DNA of 64,000 nucleotides from Sinorhizobium sp. 8-89 (GTDB taxonomy: Bacteria > Pseudomonadota > Alphaproteobacteria > Rhizobiales > Rhizobiaceae). Positions within the stretch are counted from its first letter, which is position 1. Every line of letters starts with the position of its first letter. The DNA lies in contig NZ_JASKLR010000001.1 of NCBI RefSeq assembly GCF_030124325.1, forward strand, positions 646,200-710,199, read 5' to 3'. Positions 17,678 through 25,314 of the stretch are shown here, one piece after another. Position numbers and translations under genes: made by a program. Below the pieces are notes generated by a model, which saw only the letters and a list, made by a program, of their open reading frames with translations, was not told where the DNA came from and ran no database searches.

Positions 17678-20326
17678 TTGAGCGCAGGCGATTTGTCGAA
17701 ATTCCCATTGTTCGCTGCGAACCTGGCTGCCTGGGAAGAGCGGCCGGCGCTGTTGTTTCCCGGAGAGCGGAGAATAACCTATCGCGAACTGGCCGCGCGC
17801 GTCGATCGCCAGGCATCGTCCTGGCGCGGCGAGCGAGGACTGGTCATGCTGGAGGCCGACCTTTCGGAGCACGCAATCATCGCTTATCTCGCGGCGCTCA
17901 GCGCCGGACACGCGATTGCCATCCAGAGCCCCGGAACCCCCGACGGAGAAATTCTCGAGCCTGAATACTGCTATCGGCGTTGTGATGGCCGATGGCGGAC
18001 AGAACGTCTGCCGGGGAGCAATTTGCAGCTCCATCCGGATCTCGCGGTCCTGCTCTCGACATCCGGCAGCACCGGCCACGGAAAATGCGTGAGACTGTCC
18101 GCCGCGAACATTCAGTCGAACGCCCGTTCGATCGCCGATTATCTCGGCCTCACCGCCTTGGATCGAGCCTGCCTCATTCTGCCGTTCCACTATTCCTATG
18201 GCCTCTCCGTGCTGAATGCCCACCTATCGGTCGGTGCAAGCCTCTATGTCCCGGGTGGCTCCATTCTGGATGACGGCTTTCTCGATGGACTTGCGGAAAG
18301 CGGCAGTACCAATCTTTCAGGCGTTCCCTATTCCTATGAACTTCTGGAAAAGGTGGGATTCCGCGAGCGGAAATTCCCCGACCTGCGCTTCATGACCGTC
18401 GCTGGAGGGAGATTGGCGCCCGAGAAGGTCCGCCTTTACAACGAGCACCTCACGGCACGCGGCGCTTCCTTTTTCGTCATGTACGGCCAGACGGAGGCGA
18501 CCGCCCGGATGGCCTACGTTCCTCCTGATCGCCTCAGGGGCAGGGAAGATCGGATCGGCATCGCCATCCCGGGCGGTAGCCTGACGATCGAGGGTGACGA
18601 GGGGCAATTGATCGCGGGCACCGATACGCCCGGTGAACTCGTTTATCGCGGGCCGAACGTGATGATGGGCTATGCCTCGTCGCGCGCCGATCTCGCACGC
18701 GGCTGCGACCTTTCAGAATTGCGCACCGGCGATCTGGCGACGAGGGACGTCGACGGATATTTCCGGATTGTTGGGCGGACGAAGCGCATATCGAAGATCG
18801 CCGGCCTGCGCATCGGGCACGACGGTCTGGAGGCCGCCCTCGAACGACACGGCATCGCAGCCGCTGTCGTCGGCGACGATACGAGCGTTCATGCCTTCTA
18901 TGTGGGAGAGCGCGATCGCGACGACATCCGCCGCATCCTGGCCACCGCGAGTGGTTTGACCGTCTTGCAAGTGAAGGCTTCGCACGTCAACGCGCTGCCG
19001 AGGCTTGCCTCCGGCAAGATCGATTATCAGGCTCTCCGCAATGCGACGAAGAGGGACACCGGTTCCGTCGCGAACGAAGACGGAATCGCGGCGCTCTTCA
19101 ATCAAATCTTCTGCCCGAAAAAGGTTCGGTCCGACGACAGCTTCCTTTCGCTTGGCGGCGACTCGCTCCGTTTCGTCCAGCTTTCGATCGGCCTGGAAAA
19201 GCTTCTCGGCGAAATACCAGAGGCTTGGGAAAAGATGTCGGTCGCTGAACTCGCGGCATTGGGAAAGCGCGAAACCAAAGGCAGACGGATCGGCACAGAC
19301 CTCCTCATTCGGGCACTGGCGATCCTGCTCGTCGTCCTGCACCACGAGATCTTGTGGCCCATCCCCGGCGGATCGGCGGCGATGGTCATCCTTGCCGGTT
19401 TCGGCCTTGCGCGCTTCCAACGCGGCGCCTTGCTATCGGGCGTGGTGCTGCGCCTGCTGCGGCCCCTCACGCAGATCCTGATGCCTTATTATCTGATCGT
19501 GGTGGGCTACACCCTTGCCTGGGGGGAGATACCTTGGGCGTCGGTTTTCCTCCTTGGCAATCTAGGTCTTGCCGATCCCGAACGCCACAGCATGGTGCCT
19601 TACCTCTACTGGTTCATCGAGGCCTATTGCCAGATGCTTGTCGCCTTTGCGGCATTGTTCGCTGTGCCATCGGTCCGACGTGCGGCTGCCTCGAAGCCCT
19701 TCATGCTCGGAATGGCGTTGCTCGCGGCAGCTCTCGTCGCCCGGCTGGCATTGCCGTTGGTGGTCGATATGGGCAACCGCCAGATTTTCACGCTCCCGTG
19801 GATATTCCACCTGGCGGTCATCGGTTGGTGCGCTGCTGTTGCCGAGACGAGACTTGAGCGCGGCGTGCTGATGCTGGTCGGAACGGCCATCTTCCTGTTC
19901 TTCGGGCTTTACGAGGGCGTGTGGATCGGGACGAAGATCAAATATCTGCTGCAGATTCCGGTTCTGGCCGCCTTGCTTTTCCTGCCGCAGATCAGGATGC
20001 CGCAATGGATTGCGAGGTTGATCCTGCCGATCTCGGCCGCCGGTTTTCACATCTATATTCTGCACCGTTTCGTGCCGGAGCTCCTGCTGCCTCCGCTGCA
20101 GTCATTGATGTCGCCGGCTGCCTATTCGCTGTGCGCGATCGTCGGCGGGACAGCGCTCGGCATGGCGGCATGGCTGGCCCAGCGCTATCTCATGAAACTC
20201 TGGGCGCAGACCAGGCACGGCGGCGGTCTCATAGATTGGCAGAACCGGATCGTCGGGCGGGTTCCGTCAATCCGCCCACTTCTCGCCATCGGACCGCAGG
20301 AAGAAAACCAGATCCAGCGTCAATGA
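17678..20326 (+). CDS. adenylation / carrier / acyltransferase-3 membrane fusion protein
   Basis: 882 residues with three functions in one chain. Residues 1-455: adenylate-forming domain, with the phosphate loop STSGSTGHGK (127-136), YGQTEAT (269-275), TGDLATRDVDGYFRIVGR (350-367) and the catalytic lysine in SGKIDY (Lys447). Residues 465-530: a carrier domain with the phosphopantetheine serine in LGGDS (Ser496). Residues 540-865: a polytopic membrane domain starting RALAILLVVLHH (Arg545, His555/556), the acyltransferase-3 pattern. The layout suggests activation of a carboxylic acid, loading on the carrier, and transfer to a membrane or extracytoplasmic acceptor; the substrate is unknown. TTG start at 17678, 4 nt after AGGAGG; no in-frame ATG fits. 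Its 3' end overlaps the convergent dinB-like gene by 60 nt. Confidence 0.88.
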   Translation: MSAGDLSKFPLFAANLAAWEERPALLFPGERRITYRELAARVDRQASSWRGERGLVMLEADLSEHAIIAYLAALSAGHAIAIQSPGTPDGEILEPEYCYRRCDGRWRTERLPGSNLQLHPDLAVLLSTSGSTGHGKCVRLSAANIQSNARSIADYLGLTALDRACLILPFHYSYGLSVLNAHLSVGASLYVPGGSILDDGFLDGLAESGSTNLSGVPYSYELLEKVGFRERKFPDLRFMTVAGGRLAPEKVRLYNEHLTARGASFFVMYGQTEATARMAYVPPDRLRGREDRIGIAIPGGSLTIEGDEGQLIAGTDTPGELVYRGPNVMMGYASSRADLARGCDLSELRTGDLATRDVDGYFRIVGRTKRISKIAGLRIGHDGLEAALERHGIAAAVVGDDTSVHAFYVGERDRDDIRRILATASGLTVLQVKASHVNALPRLASGKIDYQALRNATKRDTGSVANEDGIAALFNQIFCPKKVRSDDSFLSLGGDSLRFVQLSIGLEKLLGEIPEAWEKMSVAELAALGKRETKGRRIGTDLLIRALAILLVVLHHEILWPIPGGSAAMVILAGFGLARFQRGALLSGVVLRLLRPLTQILMPYYLIVVGYTLAWGEIPWASVFLLGNLGLADPERHSMVPYLYWFIEAYCQMLVAFAALFAVPSVRRAAASKPFMLGMALLAAALVARLALPLVVDMGNRQIFTLPWIFHLAVIGWCAAVAETRLERGVLMLVGTAIFLFFGLYEGVWIGTKIKYLLQIPVLAALLFLPQIRMPQWIARLILPISAAGFHIYILHRFVPELLLPPLQSLMSPAAYSLCAIVGGTALGMAAWLAQRYLMKLWAQTRHGGGLIDWQNRIVGRVPSIRPLLAIGPQEENQIQRQ

Positions 20327-20779
20327 CGGGCGCCCGAGCGCGGTTAGCGTTGCATGCGCCTGGCCGCGGTGATGGGTCTGGTGGTTGAAGAAATGGGCGA
20401 GCGTCGGCCCGAGTTTCTGGATGATTTCGCCCGGCGCACTAAGTGGCGTATAGGTGATCTTCGTTGCCAGGCGAGCTTCGTCGAGGCTGTCGATCCAGGC
20501 GATGATGCGTTCGTCTTCCGCCACGCGCGCTGGCGTCAGCGCCGCGAGATCATCGTGCAGGATCGCGTCGAGGGCGGAGGGGGCTTCGCCCTCCTTGGTG
20601 AAGCGTCTCATCCAGATGCGATCGGCTGCCAGGAGGTGATTGAGCGTCCCATGGAGCGAGCCGAAGAACGCGCCTTTGTGCTGGCGGTACTCCGTGTCCG
20701 AGAGCTCAGCCGCCGTGGCGTAAAGCCGCCGGTTGGCCCAACGGTTGTAATCGGCAAACATACGGTAATGGTCGAGCAT
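20267..20779 (-). CDS. DinB family protein
   Basis: 170 residues. DinB/YfiT-type four-helix bundle; members bind a metal through three histidines and some are thiol-dependent transferases or hydrolases, but function here is unknown. Expected histidines are seen in GTLNHLLAADRIW and HFFNHQTHHRGQ. The N-terminus LDHYRMFADYNRWANRRLY is typical. The last 60 nt overlap the fusion gene on the other strand. Confidence 0.9.
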   Translation of the reverse strand: MLDHYRMFADYNRWANRRLYATAAELSDTEYRQHKGAFFGSLHGTLNHLLAADRIWMRRFTKEGEAPSALDAILHDDLAALTPARVAEDERIIAWIDSLDEARLATKITYTPLSAPGEIIQKLGPTLAHFFNHQTHHRGQAHATLTALGRPSLTLDLVFFLRSDGEKWAD

Positions 20780-20974
20780 CGGCGATCTCCCCTATAGCCG
20801 CCCGAGCCTAGCGCAAATCGCCATCCGGGTGTCGAATGTCACCAATGAAATTTGTTGATTGATCTGCGGCTGCCCTGCCGATGAGACCCTGGCTTGAGCC
20901 TCATGACTGTTTGGAACGCTCCGTGACAGCGGTATGAAACTCTCGCCGGCCGGGTCGAAACATCGCCGCGCCCC

Positions 20975-21003
20975 CTTGTTTTGCACGGAATTGGCGGCTA
21001 ATG
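20975..21003 (+). promoter_or_regulatory. probable ndk promoter
   Basis: CTTGTT at 20975-20980 and CTAATG at 20998-21003 are separated by exactly 17 nt and resemble the rhizobial housekeeping consensus CTTGAC-N17-CTATAT. The predicted transcription start is about 30 nt before the ndk ATG. Confidence 0.4.
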
Positions 21004-21039
21004 AACCGCCACTTTCCAAGAAACAAGGGAATTGAGCCA

Positions 21040-21462
21040 ATGGCGATTGAACGTACTTTTTCGATGATCAAGCCGGACGCGACGAAGCGCAACCTGACCG
21101 GTGCCATCACCAAGATGCTCGAAGACGCCGGCCTGCGCGTCGTCGCTTCGAAGCGCGTCTGGATGAGCCGCCGCGAAGCCGAAGGCTTCTACGCTGTCCA
21201 CAAGGACCGCCCGTTCTTCGGCGAACTGGTTGAATTCATGTCCTCTGGCCCGACCGTTGTTCAGGTTCTCGAAGGCGAGAACGCTATCGCCAAGAACCGC
21301 GAAGTCATGGGCGCCACCAATCCGGCAAACGCCGCTGAAGGTACGATCCGCAAGGTCCATGCGCTGTCGATCGGCGAAAACTCGGTTCACGGTTCGGACG
21401 CTCCGGAAACGGCCGCTGAGGAAATCGCCTACTGGTTCTCCGGCACCGAGATCGTCGGCTGA
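21040..21462 (+). CDS. ndk: nucleoside diphosphate kinase
   Basis: Transfers the gamma-phosphate of ATP to other NDPs through a phosphohistidine. 140 residues, exactly the family length, from ATG 21040 ([14 protein letters not shown]); the longer open frame from 21001 is rejected on homology and length. The active-site His is in NSVHGSD near residue 117, and [12 protein letters not shown] is conserved. It is a single-gene unit with its own terminator. Confidence 0.97.
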   Translation: MAIERTFSMIKPDATKRNLTGAITKMLEDAGLRVVASKRVWMSRREAEGFYAVHKDRPFFGELVEFMSSGPTVVQVLEGENAIAKNREVMGATNPANAAEGTIRKVHALSIGENSVHGSDAPETAAEEIAYWFSGTEIVG

Positions 21463-21508
21463 TTCACGTTCTTCGTTTCCGCCCGCAAGGGCTTGTAACG
21501 ACTCTTCG

Positions 21509-21537
21509 AAACCGGGGCGGCAACGCCCTGGTTTTTT
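21509..21537 (+). terminator. ndk intrinsic terminator
   Basis: AACCGGGGCG (21509-21518) and CGCCCTGGTT (21523-21532) form a 10-bp stem with one mismatch and a 4-nt loop, followed by a run of Ts to 21537. Confidence 0.85.
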
Positions 21538-21538
21538 A

Positions 21539-21605
21539 CTGCATAATTCCTAAATCGGAATCGATTTAGGGACAAATCATGCAGAAATTCAAGGTCTACA
21601 GCGAC
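21539..21605 (-). repeat. short palindromic rhizobial repeat, copy A
   Basis: Read on the minus strand it begins GTCGCTGTAG and ends ATGCAG, with the core hairpin CCTAAATCG / CGATTTAGG around a 4-nt centre, enclosed by CTGCAT/ATGCAG ends. It matches copies at 54138-54207 and 58562-58631 over their full length, and the partial copy at the right edge. Confidence 0.8.
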
Positions 21606-21696
21606 TTATGCGCGTGTAACTGGACGCGCGGCCCTGCAATGCATGTCGTCCGAAAGTGTGAAGCGGTTTTGGGTAACGACATTTATGACGCGCCCC

Positions 21697-22200
21697 TTAC
21701 GTCGGGCAGGCCGCCGTTTCGAAGCGCTCCGGCGCCCTGCCGCCCACGAAGACCTCCGGGTTCTTGTCGTAGGCCGGCCCTTCGACGAGGGGCTTTGCCG
21801 GCAGGACATCCTGATCGACGTCGGACGTCACCGTGGTTTCCAATTTCTGCAGCGTAGCACCGTCCGGTCCCTTGACCTCGATCGTCACCGCGTAGGGCCT
21901 CTCCTTCTTGACGCAGCTTATCTCCGGGCTTTCCAGCGTCACTTTATCAAGTTTCGGAAAGAGCTTGCGCGTCAGCGTCAGCGGTTCGCCGCCGGCCGGG
22001 TTCTCGAAGCTGGCGACGACGACGCTGCCGTCCGGCACCGGCTCGGTCTTATTGAGCGTGATCATGTAGGCGGCATAGGCGAGCCGGTAGTTGAAGACGA
22101 ACATCTTGCCGGTCAGCTTCAGCGGGTCCGGCCCGGTTTCGCGCTGGCAGCCGACAAGTACCGCCGCGGCAAAGAGAGCGGATATGATGACTCGTTTCAT
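21697..22200 (-). CDS. putative lipoprotein of unknown function
   Basis: 167 residues from ATG 22200. Lipoprotein signal: hydrophobic core IISALFAAAVLVG followed by Cys at residue 18 (lipobox LVGC). The mature part is a small beta-rich domain (TGKMFVFNYRLAYAAYMITL, later VKGPDGATLQKLETTVTSD), ending near FETAACPT. The family is not recognised. It overlaps the CGNR regulator gene by 4 nt (ATGA), so the two are co-translated. Confidence 0.82.
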   Translation of the reverse strand: MKRVIISALFAAAVLVGCQRETGPDPLKLTGKMFVFNYRLAYAAYMITLNKTEPVPDGSVVVASFENPAGGEPLTLTRKLFPKLDKVTLESPEISCVKKERPYAVTIEVKGPDGATLQKLETTVTSDVDQDVLPAKPLVEGPAYDKNPEVFVGGRAPERFETAACPT

Positions 22201-22757
22201 TGCTGAACTCCCTGCCTGTTGCGGCGATAATGCCGTCTCGCTTTCGTGCGGTTGCCGCAAACCGCCATGTCGCACCAGGTGCGGCTTCTGTTGCGGCTGC
22301 GGTCGAGAAACAGCCAGCAGCAATTGGGACATATTTTCAGGCGATCCGGTTCGGGGTTGGCAATGAGACTGAGTGCCGAGTGTGCGGTCGCCACATCGAG
22401 TGATGTGCCTTGGCTGTTGCCCGCCGGCTGACGCAAGACGGCGGCAATCGCCTCCAGCAGGTCTGCCAGCAGATCGGGCCGGTTTTCGGCCTCGACTTGC
22501 GCCCGAAAATGGCGGTCCGTCGCCTCGCGCAATCCGATGAGGGATTTCCGGTTCTCGGGCGGCGCCGGAACAAGCGTGCCGAAACGCTCTCTTTCGGCGC
22601 TGTAGAGACTAGCGGCCCCGGCAAAGGAGTCCATCGCGGCGGCATCGGCGAAGCGATCGACCCGGCGTTCCGGATCGAAGCGCAGGACCACCGAGTTCGC
22701 GACATCCAAGGCCAGTACGCCGCCGGAAAATCTATGTTCGGTCCAGGTGAAGGTCAT
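22197..22757 (-). CDS. CGNR zinc-finger regulator (ABATE domain)
   Basis: 186 residues. The N-terminal ABATE-type region (about 1-130, starting FSGGVLALDVANSVV) is a ligand or stress-sensing fold; the C-terminal zinc finger is CPNCCWLFLDRSRN...WCDMAVCGNR, holding the CxxC and CxxxxCGNR pattern that gives the family its name. Such proteins are predicted transcriptional regulators. It is divergent from the permease gene, and the palindrome at 22769-22794 lies 12 nt upstream of its ATG. Confidence 0.9.
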   Translation of the reverse strand: MTFTWTEHRFSGGVLALDVANSVVLRFDPERRVDRFADAAAMDSFAGAASLYSAERERFGTLVPAPPENRKSLIGLREATDRHFRAQVEAENRPDLLADLLEAIAAVLRQPAGNSQGTSLDVATAHSALSLIANPEPDRLKICPNCCWLFLDRSRNRSRTWCDMAVCGNRTKARRHYRRNRQGVQQ

Positions 22758-22768
22758 GCCAAATTCCT

Positions 22769-22794
22769 AACTGGTAAAACTGATTTTACCAGTT
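22769..22794. promoter_or_regulatory. perfect 11-bp inverted repeat, candidate operator
   Basis: AACTGGTAAAA at 22769-22779 and TTTTACCAGTT at 22784-22794 are exact reverse complements with a 4-nt spacer. It is centred in the 67-nt gap between the divergent CGNR regulator and permease genes, the position expected of an autoregulatory operator. There is no T-run suggesting a terminator, and neither gene ends here. Confidence 0.7.
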
Positions 22795-22824
22795 ATATTG
22801 CTTCTGTCACCTCATGGATGTGCA

Positions 22825-23721
22825 ATGGCCTATTTTCTTCAGCAGATTGCCAATGCCGTGCCCGTCGCGGCGCTCTACGCGGCGCTTGCTTTCGGCTATG
22901 CCCTCGCCTTTGCCGTGACGCGGAGGGCGGACCTCACCTACGGCGCGCTCTTCGCTTTCGCCGGTCAGACGTTCGTGCTTTTCGCGGATGTCGGCTGGAA
23001 CCGGCTCTGGCTGGTCCTGCCGGCTGCGCTTGGCCTCGGGGCCGCGGCGGCGCTGACATTTGGACTTGGCGCCGGGCTCGTCGCAGGGCGCTACGTGATG
23101 CGACCGCTGGCGTTTTCCTCGGCCAATGCCGTTGTCGTCGCCTCGCTTGGTACTCTTCTGGTGCTGATGGAAACGGCGCGTCTTGCCTCGGACACCCGAA
23201 GTCTGTGGATGCCGCCGTTCCTCAACAGTGTCATCGTGTTCTGGCCCGATCCGCAGTTCCCGGTGACGCTGACGACCATCCAACTGCTGAACACAGCGCT
23301 GATGGCGGCACTGGTCGCGGGCGGACATTTGCTGTTGACCCACTCCTTTATCGGGCGCTACTGGCGCGCCGTGTCCGAAGACCGCGAGGCCGCGGCGCTA
23401 TGCGGCGTCGATCCCGCAACCGTCTACATCGTTGCCTATGGCACTGCGTCGCTGATCGCAGCGTTCTGCGGAATCCTTGCAGCTTCCTATTATGGCAACA
23501 TGGATTTCGGCACGGGCCTGACCTTCGGCGTCAAGGTTCTGTTCATCGCCGCAATCGGTGGGCAAACGGCGCCGCTGCTTGCCGCTCTGGGTGCCGCCGG
23601 CGTCGGTCTCCTTGAAACGCTTTGGTCCGCTTACGGCCCGATTCTCTGGCGGGATTTCGCGATCTTCGGCTTTCTCGTCATCGTGCTGGTCGTGACACGC
23701 CGGGAAAAGGTCATTCCCTGA
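22825..23721 (+). CDS. branched-chain amino acid-type ABC transporter permease (LivH-like)
   Basis: 298 residues from ATG 22825 (MAYFLQQIANAVPVAALYAALAFG); TTG 22798 would add nine residues but overlaps nothing useful and reads through the region next to the operator. About eight TM segments. The conserved cytoplasmic coupling loop is present: VSEDREAAALCGVDPATV. The N-terminus and loop are typical of LivH. No substrate-binding protein, second permease or ATPase is encoded in the window, so it is an orphan subunit here. Confidence 0.88.
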   Translation: MAYFLQQIANAVPVAALYAALAFGYALAFAVTRRADLTYGALFAFAGQTFVLFADVGWNRLWLVLPAALGLGAAAALTFGLGAGLVAGRYVMRPLAFSSANAVVVASLGTLLVLMETARLASDTRSLWMPPFLNSVIVFWPDPQFPVTLTTIQLLNTALMAALVAGGHLLLTHSFIGRYWRAVSEDREAAALCGVDPATVYIVAYGTASLIAAFCGILAASYYGNMDFGTGLTFGVKVLFIAAIGGQTAPLLAALGAAGVGLLETLWSAYGPILWRDFAIFGFLVIVLVVTRREKVIP

Positions 23722-24192
23722 TCAGCCCTTTGGAGACCAGCGGTCCCGCGCCGTGTCGTCGGCATCCTTGGCGCTGACCCAGCCGCCGGTGCTGCCATCG
23801 GCACGATGTTCCTTCTTCCAGAAGGGAGCCGAGGTCTTCAGGAAATCCATGATGAAATTGGCGCCGTCGAAGGCCGCTTGCCGGTGCGGCGAGGCCGTCA
23901 CCACAAGCACGATGTTTTCGCCCGGCATGATCTTGCCGTAGCGATGAATGGCAGTTGTCGCCTGCAATCCGAAACGCTTCACGGCCTCGTGGCAGATGCG
24001 TTCGATTTCGGCTTCCGCCATGCCGGGATAATGTTCCAGTTCAAGCGCGCCAAGCACACCCGCCTCGTCGCGGCAAAGCCCCGAAAACGTCACGACCGCG
24101 CCAATGTCCCCGCGGCCTCGGGAGAGCGAGGCGACTTCGGCGGCGAGGTCGAAGTCTTCGCGCTGGACGCGCACAGTGACGGGGGCATTCAT
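23722..24192 (-). CDS. moaE: molybdopterin synthase catalytic subunit
   Basis: Large subunit of molybdopterin synthase; with thiocarboxylated MoaD it converts precursor Z into molybdopterin. 156 residues. Family features: GAVVTFSGLCRDEAG near the N-terminus, LELEHYPGMAE, HRYGKIMPGENIVLVVTASPHRQAAFDG and the C-terminal catalytic lysine region TSAPFWKKE. It follows moaD by 4 nt. Confidence 0.96.
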   Translation of the reverse strand: MNAPVTVRVQREDFDLAAEVASLSRGRGDIGAVVTFSGLCRDEAGVLGALELEHYPGMAEAEIERICHEAVKRFGLQATTAIHRYGKIMPGENIVLVVTASPHRQAAFDGANFIMDFLKTSAPFWKKEHRADGSTGGWVSAKDADDTARDRWSPKG

Positions 24193-24196
24193 GTCT

Positions 24197-24457
24197 TCAG
24201 CCGCCCGTCATCGGCGGAAAGAGGGCGATCTCGCGGGCCCCGGCGATCGGTTCGCCGTGATCGACATGTTCCTGGTTGATCGCCGCACGAATGACGTTCT
24301 GGTGTTCGAGCGCCGCCTCGTATTGCTCGCCGAGCGTTTTCAGATGCGCAAGCAGATCGGCAACCGTGACGACATTCGCCGGAAGCTCCAGCGTTTCCTC
24401 ACCCCTGCCGATGCGCTCCCGCACCCAGGAAAAATAGACGAGACTGACCGTGCTCAT
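24197..24457 (-). CDS. moaD: molybdopterin synthase sulfur carrier subunit
   Basis: Small ubiquitin-like sulfur carrier of 86 residues, ending in the essential Gly-Gly (FPPMTGG), which becomes the thiocarboxylate. VSLVYFSWVRERIGRGEE at the N-terminus is MoaD-like. It overlaps pgsA by 4 nt (ATGA) and is followed by moaE, so pgsA-moaD-moaE is one transcript. Confidence 0.95.
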   Translation of the reverse strand: MSTVSLVYFSWVRERIGRGEETLELPANVVTVADLLAHLKTLGEQYEAALEHQNVIRAAINQEHVDHGEPIAGAREIALFPPMTGG

Positions 24458-25041
24458 TCATTGACCACATGTTTCAAACCGGCGCGGAAATAATCATAGC
24501 CCGTATAGAGCGTGATTGCAGCCGCGATCCACAGAAGCACGATGCCGGCTTCGGTGATATAGGGAACGATCTTGTCGCCGGCCGGACCCGCCAGCAGAAA
24601 GGCGATCGCCACCATCTGGATGGTCGTTTTCCATTTCGCGATGCGCGTCACCGGCACGCTGACCTTGAGCGCGGCAAGATATTCGCGCAGGCCGGACACG
24701 AGGATCTCTCGGCAGAGAATGATGATCGCAGCCCAGATCGACCAGCCCGCGATCGTGCCGTCGGCGGCAACGAGGAGCAGGATCGAAGCGACGAGCAGCT
24801 TGTCGGCAATCGGATCCAGCATCCGGCCGATGTTCGACGTCTGCTTCCAGATGCGGGCGAGATAGCCGTCGAAGAAATCCGTGATCGACGCCGTGACGAA
24901 CAGGACAAGCGCGGTCCACCGCGCGAAGTCCGAGCTGTACAGCCGGCCCTCGATGAAGAAGCAAAGCACGATCAGCGGCACGATCAGGATGCGGAAATAG
25001 GTGAGCAGGTTCGGGACACTATAGGCAATGGGCGTTGACAT
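24454..25041 (-). CDS. pgsA: CDP-diacylglycerol--glycerol-3-phosphate 3-phosphatidyltransferase
   Basis: Integral-membrane enzyme making phosphatidylglycerol phosphate. 195 residues from ATG 25041 (MSTPIAYSVPNLLTYFRIL); the upstream extension of the frame is rejected. The CDP-alcohol phosphotransferase motif D-x2-D-G-x2-A-R-x8-G-x3-D-x3-D is complete in DFFDGYLARIWKQTSNIGRM followed by LDPIADK (about residues 59-85). Several TM helices. It is coupled to moaD; upstream of it is 273 nt without a gene, then uvrC. Confidence 0.96.
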   Translation of the reverse strand: MSTPIAYSVPNLLTYFRILIVPLIVLCFFIEGRLYSSDFARWTALVLFVTASITDFFDGYLARIWKQTSNIGRMLDPIADKLLVASILLLVAADGTIAGWSIWAAIIILCREILVSGLREYLAALKVSVPVTRIAKWKTTIQMVAIAFLLAGPAGDKIVPYITEAGIVLLWIAAAITLYTGYDYFRAGLKHVVNE

Positions 25042-25314
25042 GAACTCGGTTTCTCTGGACGACTGCAGAGCAGCACGCGAAAGGAGCGGCGGCCACCTTT
25101 CCCATCCCCTCTGGGTTTCATGTGTACAGAATGACTTTGCGACCATAAGGTCAACAGGGCATTGCACAACGGTTGTCATATTTGGCGGATTTCATCTGAA
25201 CGCAGCCTGAATTTGCGCCGCCACTGGATCGGTTTGAGGACAAAATCCCGCAGCAGTTCAAAGCGGTACAGCGGCCTTTGCGTGTCTGATCAGGCGCGCG
25301 GCTCCTGTGGGCAG

